Shown here piece after piece: positions 10,067 to 21,770 of a stretch of DNA of 64,000 bases. Where the stretch lies: assembly GCA_012656075.1 (NCBI GenBank), contig JAAKBF010000393.1:124001-188000 (forward strand), given 5' to 3'. Within the stretch, counting starts at the first letter, position 1. Every line of letters begins with the position of its first letter. A program made the position numbers and the translations under genes. The notes beneath the pieces are model-generated. The model made no database searches, had not been told where the DNA came from, and saw only the letters and a list, made by a program, of their open reading frames with translations. The stretch is from Phytophthora hibernalis. Taxonomy: Eukaryota > Oomycota > Peronosporomycetes > Peronosporales > Peronosporaceae.

Positions 10067-11338
10067 GTGACCCCTAGTTCAGACAAACCCAAGTCGTCCA
10101 AGAAACAGAAAACGTCGGGCAAGTCCAGATTGAAGACGCCCCTGTTCAAGTTTGAATTGCCGATCGGAGCCCCGTCCTCAGTCAAGAAAGACTTGGCCGG
10201 TCTCGTCAAGGCTGCGGCACAGCTCGGTAAGGCGCCGTTCCGAGTGGCGTATCCGTGGCGTGGCCAACGAGTCTGGTATGACCCCACCGAGTATCAGGAC
10301 CTCCACCTCGCTCACTACCGTTTCTGGATGAAGCACCGCCGCACTTTCTTCGACTGCGCTCTCTACGCTCCCACCGACAAGGCCGAAGCCCGTCGCAAGC
10401 ACAAGACCATCGCTAACCAACAGCGCCTCAAGTTCATCAGTGACAACATTGAAGTTTTCGGCTACTACGAGTTCATGCGCCGCTTCGAGGACGAGATCCA
10501 CGACAACTTGATGTGGCTCGGCGGCAAGGCAGCCAAGCATTCCGCGCGTGCCAAGAACAACCATGACGATGACCCGCCCCAAGAAGACTTGTTGGCTCTG
10601 TGGAACCGTGACCGTCCCCGTTACGCGAGGGTGATCGCACGGATGTCCGACCCGCAGACGGTTGATGAAGATGGGTACGCCTCCATCCCAGAGTTGCTAG
10701 AACGGTCCAACGCACTCGACCCCACTCACACTGCTCACCTCCGCCTCTCCTTGCGCGCACTCGCCCGAATTGTGCTCGATATCCGTCAAGGAGCACCCAT
10801 TAATCCATCCTGGGTAGGCAACAAAACACGCGGCTCCTGGAAGACACTGTTGACGAACAAGACGCTCAAGACCACACAACTCGAGGTCGCCCGACTGCTG
10901 CAGAAGAACAAGTCTGCCGCCACGCTCTCCGAAAAGCCATTCCGTGTTGCAGAGATGGGAGAAGACGACTCGGACTTCGAAGAGGACGGTGAGTTCACCG
11001 CGCTGCCTCCCGAAGCTCCGTTAACCACGAAACCCAAGCGCCCGGCCGTCGACGAAGACTCCGGCGTTTCTTCCCACACCGGCCTCACCGATGAATCCGA
11101 CCACGAGACCAAGAACATTAAGAAAGAGCACGACTCCGACTTTGAACCTGACGACGAAGACGACCAAGACAGTGAAGAAGGCGGCCAGAAGAAAAAGAAG
11201 GACCCCAAAGTTTCGCAGGACGACACCCAGGAGTCCGACGATAAATCCGGCGGCGGTAAGGACGTCGAATCGTCCGACACTGATGACAAGAAGCCATCGC
11301 CCCCAAGTCTCCCAAATCACCCAAGTCCAAATCTGTGA
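10067..11338 (+). CDS. Antisense ORF of unknown function inside the gypsy element
   Basis: An uninterrupted 423-codon frame on the strand opposite to Gag-Pol, between the integrase end and the 3' LTR. I do not recognise it. The first two thirds look like a folded basic domain rich in aromatic residues (FRVAYPWRGQRVWYDPTEYQ, FWMKHRRTFFDCALY, FGYYEFMRRFEDEI). The last third is strongly acidic and Ser-rich (DDSDFEED, SDFEPDDEDDQDSEE), like a nuclear or chromatin-binding tail. No membrane segment is seen. The frame opens at a GTG; the first in-frame ATG is near 10327, so an upstream exon or a shorter product is possible. Antisense extra ORFs are known in some plant gypsy lineages; homology here is untested. 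It is the only long intact frame in the element. Confidence 0.6.
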   Translation: MTPSSDKPKSSKKQKTSGKSRLKTPLFKFELPIGAPSSVKKDLAGLVKAAAQLGKAPFRVAYPWRGQRVWYDPTEYQDLHLAHYRFWMKHRRTFFDCALYAPTDKAEARRKHKTIANQQRLKFISDNIEVFGYYEFMRRFEDEIHDNLMWLGGKAAKHSARAKNNHDDDPPQEDLLALWNRDRPRYARVIARMSDPQTVDEDGYASIPELLERSNALDPTHTAHLRLSLRALARIVLDIRQGAPINPSWVGNKTRGSWKTLLTNKTLKTTQLEVARLLQKNKSAATLSEKPFRVAEMGEDDSDFEEDGEFTALPPEAPLTTKPKRPAVDEDSGVSSHTGLTDESDHETKNIKKEHDSDFEPDDEDDQDSEEGGQKKKKDPKVSQDDTQESDDKSGGGKDVESSDTDDKKPSPPSLPNHPSPNL

Positions 11339-11526
11339 CACTTTAGCCACACCGTAGAACGCTCCCATTCCGTTTTCTTTCCAATTTTGTCTTCGAGCGT
11401 TCCGTTCCAGCTTCACTTAACTTCAAAAATAAAATTCCCCATTAACCACCACCGTTCCATTCTCGAACCATTTCAATTTCCATAGGTATCCAACCGTTCC
11501 ATTGGTTCGAGAATTCCACCCATGAC
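11339..11526. other. Short spacer between convergent gypsy frames
   Basis: About 190 bp, AT-richer than its surroundings, between the 3' end of the antisense ORF and the 3' end of the integrase frame. It holds AATAAAATTCC near 11430, a possible polyadenylation context. No coding seen. Confidence 0.3.
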
Positions 11527-13533
11527 CTACACCATCAGTATGTCGTCTTCGTCCACCTCTGCATTTGCCTCAGCCAAACGGTCACTCCTACGCAGCTCAG
11601 GTAGACGGTTCTTTACTCTCTCAGACTGTTCAAAAGCAGTAACCAACGGGCCATATTCCGACATCAACGCAGCCCGCGGTAACCAAAAAGTCTCAAAGTT
11701 GGCCGCCAACGCCAAATATTGCACGGTCCTGCCAGCCTTCCGTTTGGCTACCACCTCCAACAACGGGGAATCCACGCCCGTTATAACCGTATCCTCGTGA
11801 CCAATTGTCAACCGCTCCGTGTAACTAGACGGAGGCAGATCTGACTCCTCCAGAGGACCACCATTCGGTTCGCTGCCATCTTCCACCACACCATCAGGTA
11901 CTTCATCAATAAAAGGTCTGGTCCACCGTCCTTGGAACTTCTTGAGACGGTTGACATTCACAGTCACTTTCTTATCCGGGTGCGACGGGATATCAATCTA
12001 GTACGTATTTTCACCGAGCTTGCCTAAAACACGGTAGGGACCGTGCCACGTGAAAGCCAGCTTCTTCGTACGTTTCTCGCCTCTCCGTGCCCTGAAGAAT
12101 TGGTACACCCAAACCGGATCTCCAAGTTCATACTCGACCGGTCGCTGTCGGTGCAACCTCTGCTCATGTCGATCTTGCGCTTTCACCAACTGATGCTCAA
12201 CCAGCATCCGTGAATCCTTCATGGAACGGTACAGTTCTCGTCGGTACTGAGCCACTTCATTGCTCTTCCATTTCTCGCCCAAGTTCAGGAACGCCACATC
12301 TAACGGGAGAATCGGGTCTCAACCGTATAAGGAGAAGAACGGCGTGTCCTCCAACGCCTCATAGTACGCGGTCCGGTTGGCGAACAACACACGCGGTAAA
12401 TAGAGATCCCAGTCTGTCTATGCCTTACTCCTATACGTCTTGAGCATTCCAATGAGCGTTCCGTTGAATCTCTCAACCAGACCTTGCGTTTGAGGGTGAT
12501 AAGCGGCACCGTACAATTTCTTGATCCCGAGCGTCTCGTAAAACGACTTAGCGAGTTCAGAAATAAAGTTCGAGCCACGGTCACTCAACAAACGAGAAGG
12601 TACTCCGTGCCTTGCCACCACACCGTTAACCATAGTGTGTACGAACGTCACCGTGTCTAACCGGTCGACAGCGAACGCCTGAGCCCACCGTGTGAAGTAG
12701 TCGACAAACACCAAGATGCATTTATTGCCAGCCGTCGTGGTCACCAGTGGCCCAATAGCATCTACTACGAGTAGGGAGAACGGACCCGTCAAGTCAGCTA
12801 CGGGCATCCGTTGCATCGGTCCCTGATTCCACGGTCGATGACCCTTTCCACCTCCACACTCACTGCATCCACGTACGTACTCAGCAACGTCCTTGCGCCA
12901 TCCAGGCCAGTATCCGTGTCGTCTCACTCGGTCTCGGGTCTTAGTCAATCCCATGTGATATGACAGAATGTCCGAATGGCAGTAGTGAAGTACGACTTCC
13001 TGGTAACCGGCCGGAACTACTGGGACGGTTATTGTCCGTGCTGGTCCCACCGCCTCAGGTAAATGTACCTTTCTCATCAACACTTCGTTCAGGACTTCAT
13101 ACTTAGGAGCCATCTTGACAATCTTAGCTCTGAAGAACGGATCCACCGGTAGAGCACGGTCTTGTAAGAACGCCACCAGCGCCACAACCCAAGACAATGA
13201 CCGTTGTTCTTGCAAGAACTGTTCCCTTTCCAGTTGGAACACGTCCATAGGAGAATGAGGACGGTTCGGCGGCGGAAGTTCCTCGTCCGTTCTAGGAGAA
13301 GCCCCGTCCGCTCCGGGTTCCATTTCACCCTCTAGCGGAGTGGGTTCAGTCTCCTGACCCGGTTCCTCACCGTCCCTGGTCTCCTCGTCCTCACCGTAAT
13401 CAAATTCAACTCCTTCCTCGGCTTGGTCAGACTGCTCCCCCACCGAATTTGGAACCCGTCCTTCATCAAACGGTTCCGGATTCAGTAGGTCTCTTATTGG
13501 AAGCGTCCTCCTTCCCTGAACCGGGTTGAGCAA
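11527..13533 (-). pseudogene. Gypsy integrase with C-terminal chromo-like extension, stop-interrupted
   Basis: Integrase for insertion of the cDNA. Seen in order: HHCC zinc domain (CHSDILSYHMGLTKTR, then CSECGGG); catalytic core D (VVDAIGP), D (LLSDRGSNF), E (GLVERFNGTL); a GPY/F-like segment (FTWHGPYRVLGK); and a tail with a chromo-like stretch (VQYLALAANFETFWLP). The frame is continuous across the whole region but is cut by TAG near 12418, TGA near 12318 and TAG near 11998. Family context predicts Q, R (YGRDP) and Q at these codons, so each is a C-to-T change on the coding strand. An acidic linker (13230-13480) joins it to RNase H across a further TGA at about 13556. Confidence 0.85.
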
Positions 13534-13557
13534 GTCAGCCAGAGTTACAGCGTCGAC

Positions 13558-15334
13558 TCAGTCCGCAGGTAAGCGCGACAATCCGTCCACATGACCCATG
13601 GTGATTCCAGGCTTGTGGAACACCTTGAACTGCAAATTCGAAAGCCCCATAGCCCACCGTGTCAATTTCGAGTTAGTCGTACGGTTTCCTGGACTGAAGA
13701 CCCAAGTCAAAGCCTGGTGATCCGTGTACAAGTCGAACTCACGCTTGTCCAAGTAGCATCTGAACTTTCTAGTGGCCCAAACCACGCCCCAGCACTCAAT
13801 CTCAGAGATACCATCTTGCTTCGTGATCCCGTTTTTCTGCGAACCGGTCAGCAACTTGCTAGCATAAGCAACAACACGGTTGCGACCATCCACTTCCTGC
13901 GTAATACACGCTCCCACAACATACCGTGACGAATCAACGAATAGTTTGAAGCGGCGCTTAGCGTCAGGATAGACCAGAATAAGAGGTTTCACCAGTGCAC
14001 GCTTGAGCTGTCGGAAGGCAGATTCACAGTCCTCATTCCAGAGGAACGGTGCATCCTTCAACTTCAACCATTCAAGTGGAGCAGAAATCAGAGCATACCC
14101 CGGAATGTACCGTCGAAAGTAGCTAGTAAGACCCAAAATGACCGTATTCCGTGCAAGTCTTGAGGTCTCTGTACGTTCATCACTGCCTTCACTTTTTCGG
14201 GATTAGGCAAGATTCCGGACGGAGTCACGATGTGTCCCAAGAAAGCCACCTGGTTCCGCCCCCAATGACGCTTCTTCATCTTGAGTTTGAATCCAGCTTG
14301 TTGGAACCGTGTCAACACTTGGCGCAACCGTACCAAGTGAGACGGGAAGTCCTTGCTGAAGATCACACAGTCATCCAAGTAGACTAGACAGATCCTCCAT
14401 TTCAAATCCACGAGCACAGTTTCCATGAGACGCTCGAAAGCCGGTACCGCATTGCACAGACCAAAAGGCATAACTAGCCACTCATATAGACCGTACTTGC
14501 ATGTGAAAGCCGTCCTAGACACGCTGTCTTCATGCATTGGCACATTCAATAGCCAGACGCAATATCCATCGTAGAGAACAGTTGGGCGTCGCCTAGCACA
14601 TCTAAAATGTCATCAATCAAAGGCATCGGATAACAGTCCTTAACCGTGACAGCATTCAACCGTCTGTAATCGATACAGAAACGGATCCCACCGTCCGGTT
14701 TACGGATCATCAATACCGGTCTCGCCCAGGGACTGTTGGACGGTCGAATTAGACCCAGTTCCTCGTACTGCCGAATCTCGGCCTCCATGACTTCACCTTC
14801 AGCCAGCGAGACACGGTACGGTTGTTGTTTTATCGGGGAACTGTCCCCTGTGTCAATCTGAAAGTGCAACAACTCCGTCCGTCCAGGTTTCTTAGAAGAC
14901 TCCACAAACATGTCCCGAAAACGGTTCAACTCGGCCTGGAACAGTTCCTTTTGTTCCATCGACAGTTTAGACTCAGAAAAGTAAGCAGACATCTCACCGT
15001 GCTTGTCAGGCGGGACATCAGGCTTAGTAGCCTTTACCTTCTCGTCCTCGACTTCCTTCCGTTCCTCGGACAGCGTCGCAGCAACCTCATCTGTTTGACC
15101 CACTTCATTCGGAGCACTAGAAGGCCTTACGATCGTTCCATGATTAGGCGACTGTTCAAAATCGAACGCCTCCTCAGGGATTACTGAAGTAGCAGCCACG
15201 ATCGTTCCTTTCCGGATCCAGTATTCGTCAGTGGAAGCATTGCACATTTCCACGATAACCTTGCCATCCTCAACAGTTCCAAGAGATCGCGCCACGCACA
15301 GAGTAGGTGGTAAACTCAGAGATCCTTCTACCAC
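13558..15334 (-). pseudogene. Gypsy reverse transcriptase and RNase H, frame-broken
   Basis: RT converts element RNA to cDNA; RNase H removes the template. RT motifs: YRVSLAEGEVMEAEI, RFCIDYRRLNAVTVKD, LFSTMDIASGY, MPFGLCNA and the catalytic LVYLDDCVIFSK. RNase H: FVDSSRYVVGACITQ, then YTDHQALTWVF and GLSRLPAD. Frame breaks: one G short near 14550 (GYW-NVP), and one T short in the run 14135-14138, so the 13558-14136 frame resumes at LTSYFRRYIPGY. Both are one-base losses in homopolymers. Confidence 0.9.
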
Positions 15335-15339
15335 AACCG

Positions 15340-16384
15340 TAGCTCCTTTTCTATGTCACCGATCACGCTTGTTATTACCAATGCCTGTTCACGAGGCGGG
15401 AGACGGATCGAGTTAGCCATAGCCGCCATGAACGTCTCCTGCACAATCGTTATTCCGAGAGATAGCACTTCCCCGGTTCCTTCAATAGTAAGGTCCGTTC
15501 TTCCACATCGATCACGGCCTTCAAGGCGCTCAAAGTGTCTACCCCTAGTATAGCGTCCACGTGTAAGTGGTCCGCTACTAGTACGTGTAGAGCAACTTCA
15601 ACCGACCCCAGACGGATAGGTAGTCGCACCCACCCACGGATACGCAGACGATGGCCGGACGAGCTTCAAACACGGCCGTCGCACGGTTCAAGAGCTTCAG
15701 CAGCACGGCCTAACCGTTTCATCACTTGACGGTCAGCCAAACTCAAGGTCGCACCCGTATCATCCAGCATCTGTGAAGGTAGACAGTCAATGTAGCCGCT
15801 AGAGAGTGCCTCAAAGCTCCCCACAGAGCACACGACACGCCGTCCTCCCTCTACAATTCGAGGTACATCAAAGCCTTCTTCTCCGTCATCATCACTGACT
15901 CCAAATCCGTTAGGTAGATTGACCGTGACAACTTCCACCAGACCGGTTTTCGGGGAGGTTCTGCCTTAGGACGCTCTGGCCTCAGCACATTCACAAAGTG
16001 GTAAGCGTCTTCATCACACTCGAACCGTGATTCCAGCTTGCCCAATGCATCAGCACGGTCTCGATATAGAGCCGAACAGTCAAAACACACCGTCTTCTTT
16101 TGCTGACGCCGTCGACGACGCTTAGCCGCAGGCGTGGTTGATCGTCCAGTCCGGTCACACAGCTTTCTTCAGATTCGAACTGCATTCTCAGCGAAGTAGC
16201 TCTCCACCCAGGACAACACTCGGTCCCAGCACGGACCAAGCAGACCTCTTTCACGTACCACCTCGCCGACAAAATAACGTAGCCGTTCCCAGTCCACCTC
16301 AGGACTTTTGTCACGCAAGGGAGGGATCTTAGCTGCTTCATTCTCCTCGCGTGCGAGCTCCATCAGCTTTTCCTCCGTGTCCAT
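15340..16384 (-). pseudogene. Gypsy aspartic protease region, frame-broken
   Basis: Retropepsin that should process Gag-Pol. The catalytic signature LDDTGATLSLAD lies near 15745-15780, and a downstream HVDAILGVDTLSALKAVID segment matches the protease flap and C-terminal block. At least three single-base losses (near 15930, 15500 and 15350) split the frame. Upstream (16090-16384) is a Lys/Glu-rich linker (MELAREENEAAKI...) joining it to the acidic spacer. Confidence 0.75.
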
Positions 16385-17756
16385 TTCCCTTTGACTTCTT
16401 TCAGCAGCCGATACACGGCTAGTCGGGCGATGGTCCGTGCTTCCTTTGGCCGGATCGTCCTTTGAGCGAATACTTCCGCAATGACCGCTATCTCCACGGA
16501 CGCAACAGTGTCTTCGACCTCCAACGAGAACGCGACATTTTCCTTTACTATCGCTTCAGCGTCTTCGACCACCGGCTTGATAGCTTCTGTCGCGGAGTCG
16601 CTTTCGCTTTCCACGCTAGAGTCGCTACACGAAAATTCAGATTCGTCAAGTACCGTATCCACAGGAACCACGCTCACTTCGACACTCTTAGTCACGGTCT
16701 CAGTTCTTTTCCTGACCGTACTAGCCACATGTTCAGGCACAGTAGTCGAAAAGTCGCGGTTCGCCCTTTTCGCCTCTGCCGAATTCTCCAACGTGGCATG
16801 GAACCAATCCTGCCAATATTCGGGCGTGTCCGTACCCTCCGGTGTTGCTTCCCTTGTCCGTGCTAACACATCCGTATTCAGTCCGAGGAACCGTGCCATC
16901 TCTTCCAGAGTGGGTTCCTTCTGGTTCTCAGCGTTCTGCTTCACACGTCGCTTCAATTCCACTTCGTCCAACGGGTACAACCGTTCCTCGAGTTCCTTGT
17001 CATATTCCTCCTTTTCGACAGCGACTTCTTCTTTAGCAATCACGCCTGCTTCTAGGCCCGGAACACAATTTTCCAATGCGTCCAGTTCATCATCCGTGAA
17101 TAATCGGGCGTGAGGCGACGGGTTTTCCTGTTCGGCTTTGTCCACAGCCTCCGTACCGTCTTTGCCTTTTCCAACGTCCTCCGACTTGTCCACTTCCGCA
17201 GCCAAGTTCACCAATTCTTCATTCGAAGGTTCGGGTGGATCCTCCGTCGGCTTCTCCCAACCTAGGAAGATGGTTTCACCGAGGTCCAGATTGTCTAGAC
17301 CATCGTCGCCTACCCAGACCGGTTCAGCAACTCTCTCAGCCGTGCGTAGAATACTTGCGATCACCGCGACCTTCTTCTGAGCTTCCGGCTGACCTCCTGA
17401 TTGGAGTCGGCTACCGTGCCGTAAACAATCACTTTTTCTGCCTCCTGCAGTTCTTCTTCAAGATCGTCTTCTTCAGCGTCGAAACCGTTTTCAAAGGCTT
17501 CAAAACCGTTTTCTTCGATCTCTAGACCGTTCAATTCGGCCACCACTTCTTGGTCTTCCCAAACGATGGGCTCTTCAACCAGGCCCCCGTCGTCACCATA
17601 CTCCATCTCACCGTTCAAATCCATGAACTCCGCGTCCTCCAGCACGGCGAGACAGTCATCCGAGTCATCTTCCGCAATTTCCATTATTCCATCTCGGTTC
17701 ACCTCCAAGTCAACGCTTTCATCCGAGTCGACTTGCAGAAATTCCCTCTTTCCCAT
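16363..17756 (-). pseudogene. Long acidic spacer domain between Gag and protease
   Basis: Two abutting frames, 17756-17361 and 17364-16363, encode about 460 residues dominated by Glu, Asp, Ser and Val (for example LEDAEFMDLNGEMEYGDD and EEDDLEEELQEAEK). No enzymatic motif is visible. Ordinary gypsy elements have only a short Gag-protease linker, so this acts as an extra domain of the polyprotein. A one-base shift joins the two halves. Function unknown; an acidic nucleic-acid mimic or a host-protein docking region are guesses. Confidence 0.6.
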
Positions 17757-17866
17757 TCATCTTCGTACCTGATGATCGTCCGTCCAGTCTTCACGGTACG
17801 GTCACCACTCGAGTCATTCACTAGACCAGAGGAAGGAGTGACTCTCTCCCCTTCCTCCTGCCTCCG

Positions 17867-20045
17867 TCATTGACGAGGAGACGGTGGTAACGGTGGATTC
17901 TCCCTAGACCGTGCCAAAGTTCGCAGAGTCTCAACGTCAGGACAGTTCGCAACGATGTGACCAGGGTTTTCAAATAGGAAACAGTTCCGAGTAGGCGACC
18001 GTCCACCTTGGCCACCGTTCTGCATTCCATTACCACGGTACGGTTCCTCGCCCTCCGTCATGATGTGTCCGAGCCGTCCACAACGCCGACAAGTCATCTT
18101 CTGCCGATGACAGTTTAAACGACTGCATCCTTTCCGGTCACAACGTCCACACACGCTTATTCCTTCTCGAGTTCGATCGTCCGCAGCCATGCTGATGCCA
18201 CGAAACCGTTGTCCGTTCCCTTGGTTCGCACTAGACGGTGAAGGAGGCAAGTCCTGCACGGACGCAATGGTAGGAGCACGGTTGCGAGGAGACCGTGGTG
18301 GTTGCCAACGCTCCTGCTCCATTTGTTCCCGCCACTGTTCCTGCCTGGTCATGAACGATTTCATCTTCTGGGACAGTTCCTCGACAGTCGATTGGCTTTT
18401 GTCCTTCTTGCCACTCCGTCTTCAAACTGGTCCTCTTCCTCAATAGGACGGTGCATGTCCTTGAACATCAACCACTCACACGCAGCAGGAATATCGCAAG
18501 CCGGGCTCGAGTCGAGCGTGGCCAGTAGACGCTTGTTCCTTAAACCGCGACGGAACAGTTGATAACGCATCCGTGGATCTGGATAGTCCAGAGCTTCACA
18601 CAGATCGGAGGCACGGTCACCCCATTCTTCCACTGATTCTCCATGTTCTCGCTTCGTCGTATGCAAGCGCTCCCACAGCTCATCAGCCGTTCTGCTCAGG
18701 AAGTGGTTATGGAACCTTGTGCGCAGAGTGTCGTAGGTCTTGATACCCCTTCAACTTCTGACGGAACACTAGTAATCTTGACCGTTCTGGTAGCCCTTCG
18801 GTGTAAGACTCGAATGCTTCCCAGAAGTCACGTGATTTCTCAACCGTGGTCGTGTCCGAGTAGAACATCGGAAGCACTTTCAAAGCGTTCGAAACCAGGC
18901 TTGACATCGCAAAAGACTCAGAAGTACGGACGGATGCCACCGGTCCAGCCACTCCAAATCCAGTCTGTATAGGCGCCGGACCATTCTGTCTGGGCGGTCC
19001 CGGAGGCGGAGGTCCGTTCCGAGACGCAGGAGGAGCACTCTGACGTACAGGCTGTGTGTTCCTAGGCGCAGTCGGAGCACTCGTTCTCGGAGGAGGAGCC
19101 GTTCCTCTAGTCGTAGTCGCCTGTCCAGTCGGTGGCACACTTCTTCTCGCCGGGAGAGCACCTCGAGTCGTCACCACAGGAGTTCCCGTCGGTCTCGACG
19201 TTCCGTGAGGAGGCGGGCCTCCTTGGTATGAACGCTGTAACCATCCAGGCGTACCATACGGACCAATACCCGGATAATATGGCATATACGGAACCGGAGG
19301 CGTCGCGCCGCTCCGTTCCTGAGGCTCAGGGACCGTGACAGGTTCACGCTTCACATTCTAGTCCCATCCGACCGATGGTTGCGCCACTCGACGTGTTTCT
19401 GGTCCGGTGTACGAGCAATAAACCCACTAGGAGACCGTTTGGGAGCCTCCTTGACCGGTTCTGGTGGAGCTGGGGCCGGATACGGATAGGCATACGCACC
19501 AGCAAACGGAGCATAGTACGAAGCCGGCACTCCTCCGTATCCTCCATAGCCTCCTTCATAGTCAGTGGCGTATCCTTCAGCCACCGTCTCTTCTCGCGGT
19601 TCACCGTGTTGAATCTGTTCGTCCCGGTGTTGATGATGCACGGAACGGTGTCGAGACCGAGGTCGGGAAGACATTTCCGATCTAGTACCGTGATCACTCA
19701 TATCCCCGGCGTGCTCGCTTGCATCCTCGGCGGGCTCGCCTCCTTCTGTGGCTTTCGACTCATCTTCATACTGATACCACAGTTCCCTCATCACTTCTCC
19801 TTGCAACGTCTTGTCGTGGTGGCCTGAACCGACCGCCCACTTACACTACCGCGACGACTGCTCGCTCTTGATCTCGAACGAGTTCCTTCTCCTAGGCTCG
19901 CTGGCCTTCGACTGGCCCGGCGACGCTCTCCAGCCGATCCAACTACACCAGTAGCTTGGTCACCTTGATCCACTTCACTGTCGCCACCTAGGCGTTCCGT
20001 GCCATCTCCATTTCCATCATCGCGCGCATCGTCCTGCCGTGGCAT
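17867..20045 (-). pseudogene. Gypsy Gag with CCHC knuckles, frame-broken
   Basis: Capsid-nucleocapsid polyprotein. Start ATG at 20045 (MPRQDDARDD). The N-terminus is Ser/Arg-rich, followed by Gly/Tyr/Pro-rich and Pro/Thr/Arg-rich stretches. A retrotrans_gag-type core follows (FWEAFESYTEGLPE; after a shift, TADELWERLHTTKREHGESVEEW). Zinc knuckles come next: CRRCGRLGHIM and a degenerate CFLFENPGHIVANC, in which one Cys has become Phe. Single-base losses near 19800, 19350, 18730 and 18400 break the frame. Confidence 0.82.
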
Positions 20046-20504
20046 TTTCCAGTTGTGCTAACCGTTTCCTAGGTCCGCCGTGCACCCAATTTCCGTAGCT
20101 CGACGCGCTGCTAGTCACTCAACCGTCGACACTTCCAAGTCCGTCCGCCGGACGTTCCACTTCACCAACCGTAGGCTGCGCTGCTTGATCCTCAGACGCC
20201 CGCCTCTCACAGTTCACTAGAAGATCGCGCTTCCGTTCCTTGCACGCCTTCTACCGTTCTTCGCACGTTCCCTGGCGACGCTACACCGAGACCGTTCTCA
20301 ATGGCCTTCCAGGCACGGATGCTTCTCCAACTTCGAATGTGACGCGGCCTCCAACGCGGTTCCTTGCGCGGCCGACTACGTACAAGCGTACGCGCACTGC
20401 AATCGAAGCGGTCACAATTCCGCGCTCCAGACTCTCCCTCAGGGCACACTGCTGCACGCCGAAGACACTACCCTGCTTCTCCACCAAGCTGTCGAAAACC
20501 GCCT
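20046..20504 (-). other. Gypsy leader between 5' LTR and Gag
   Basis: 459 bp without a sense ORF. The plus-strand bases GCTTCTCCACCA at 20475-20486 look like a tRNA 3' end, so their complement could be the primer-binding site. It sits 18 bases from the LTR, farther than usual. Confidence 0.3.
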
Positions 20505-21048
20505 TGATTTAGGACGGTCCTCGAGGCGTATGGCAGGCAGATGCGTACCGGAGAGTAGATCAATAACAACAACAAATCAATACAAAAGATATTAACTTGC
20601 TGGTTCCAAGGCTTTTTCTCGACTGAGCTCCTGCTCGAACTCGGGGCGTGCCGTGCGGCCGCCCTCCTACTTCCTGACTTACCGATCCGTTGCCATCCTG
20701 CCGTGCCACCGCGATACCCCTCCTGCGTCGTCCTTGTCCTTGTCCTTGTCCTGGTCCTCCTTCACAGTCATGCCTTCCGTCCTTGCAGCGCCACAACGTC
20801 GTTGCTCCTCGCTCTTCCACACCGCTTGCCGCTATTCAAAATATGGGGGCCCTGGTTCCACCAATCCCAGGGTCCCACCAAACTGAGCCAAATGCTAGAG
20901 TTGCGTCACCGGGCGACCATCCCTCCGTAGCTGTGACAGGGCAGCCAGCTCATCCTCACGTTGCTGCTCAGCACGAAGTTGAGCAGCAATCCCGTCCAGC
21001 CGGATTGCTTCTGAGCCAAGACGGTTGCCACCGTTCTGACTCGGGACA
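20505..21048 (-). repeat. 5' LTR of the gypsy element
   Basis: 544 bp, near-identical to 9045-9588. Six bases (CCGCCT) just left of both LTR copies also match, so either the true LTR end is a few bases longer or this is chance. Transcription of the element should start inside it and run leftwards. Confidence 0.9.
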
Positions 21049-21770
21049 CCAGCACTTGCTGTGCTCTGCTGCAATGGCTCTCTTTGCAAGCTGATCTTTT
21101 AATAACAACCGCAGTTAGCAAAACAAGACGGGTACGTACTTATACATGTACTTCGAAGTACACTGTACAACGAATGTCAAACAAAACAAAAGGAAGCCTG
21201 TAAGTTACATATAGTGCATCGGAACGGGTACTCTGGGAGACTTTTTCTTTAAAATAAGTTAAAATAATATTATAATAAAATACTTCAGGAGGTATCCGTC
21301 TCGTTATTAATAAATGGCTTCATTGTTGAAATTTTATCAATTTTGATTAACGTTCGTCTCGTTACCTGGTCGCCTCTCACAATGTGAACATTGTCCGACG
21401 ACGTCGGTGACTTTGCTTGCATGCACGTTTTCTCAACATCCAATTGCGGTCCAATAATTCAGGATTATCGAAAATGGCAGACTGGGATTCAAAGTCATCG
21501 AGGCGCTCAACGATCAGACCGACTCGCAAACCCAAACTGCTCTCTATCACAGCTTTCGCTGGACGCTGGGCTGCATGCTCGCGATCCCACGCTTTAAGAG
21601 CAGCCTAGGGTTCGGCATTTGTCCGACGGCGGCGCACTGTGCCAATCCGTGGGAAGAGCTCTTTTCTTTAGCATACAGTACCCGTTCGAGGCCAGGCATC
21701 GGTCGTATCCCATCGGCACTGGCATTCGACAATTGCTGCCATCGAGAGGACTTTAAGGCAATTTAGGTGG
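21049..21770. other. Promoter and 5' leader region of the zinc-finger gene
   Basis: No convincing coding. AT-rich at 21240-21350. It holds TACATGTACTTCGAAGTA at 21144-21161, an 18-base word that recurs at 63261-63278, and TATTAATA at 21305-21312. Confidence 0.4.

Larger units (their letters stand above)
9045..21048 (-). mobile_element. Ty3/gypsy LTR retrotransposon, 12.0 kb, young but frame-broken
   Basis: Read on the minus strand: 5' LTR (20505-21048), leader, Gag with zinc knuckle, acidic spacer, aspartic protease, reverse transcriptase, RNase H, integrase, an antisense ORF, polypurine tract and 3' LTR (9045-9588). The order RT-RNaseH-integrase marks it as Ty3/gypsy. The LTRs start TG and end CA in sense. 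By eye they differ by about six substitutions (five transitions) and two one-base homopolymer indels over 544 bp, so insertion was recent. Gag-Pol is nevertheless broken by about nine one-base shifts and four in-frame stops. No clear target-site duplication flanks it. Confidence 0.92.

Noticed and set aside
20475..20486. tRNA gene suggested by GCTTCTCCACCA
   Set aside because: No cloverleaf can be drawn around it; at most it is a primer-binding-site complement of the gypsy element.
21575..21766. Upstream ORF as an extra exon of the zinc-finger gene
   Set aside because: It ends in a stop just before ATG 21771, shows no splice junction and has no motif; more likely 5' untranslated sequence.
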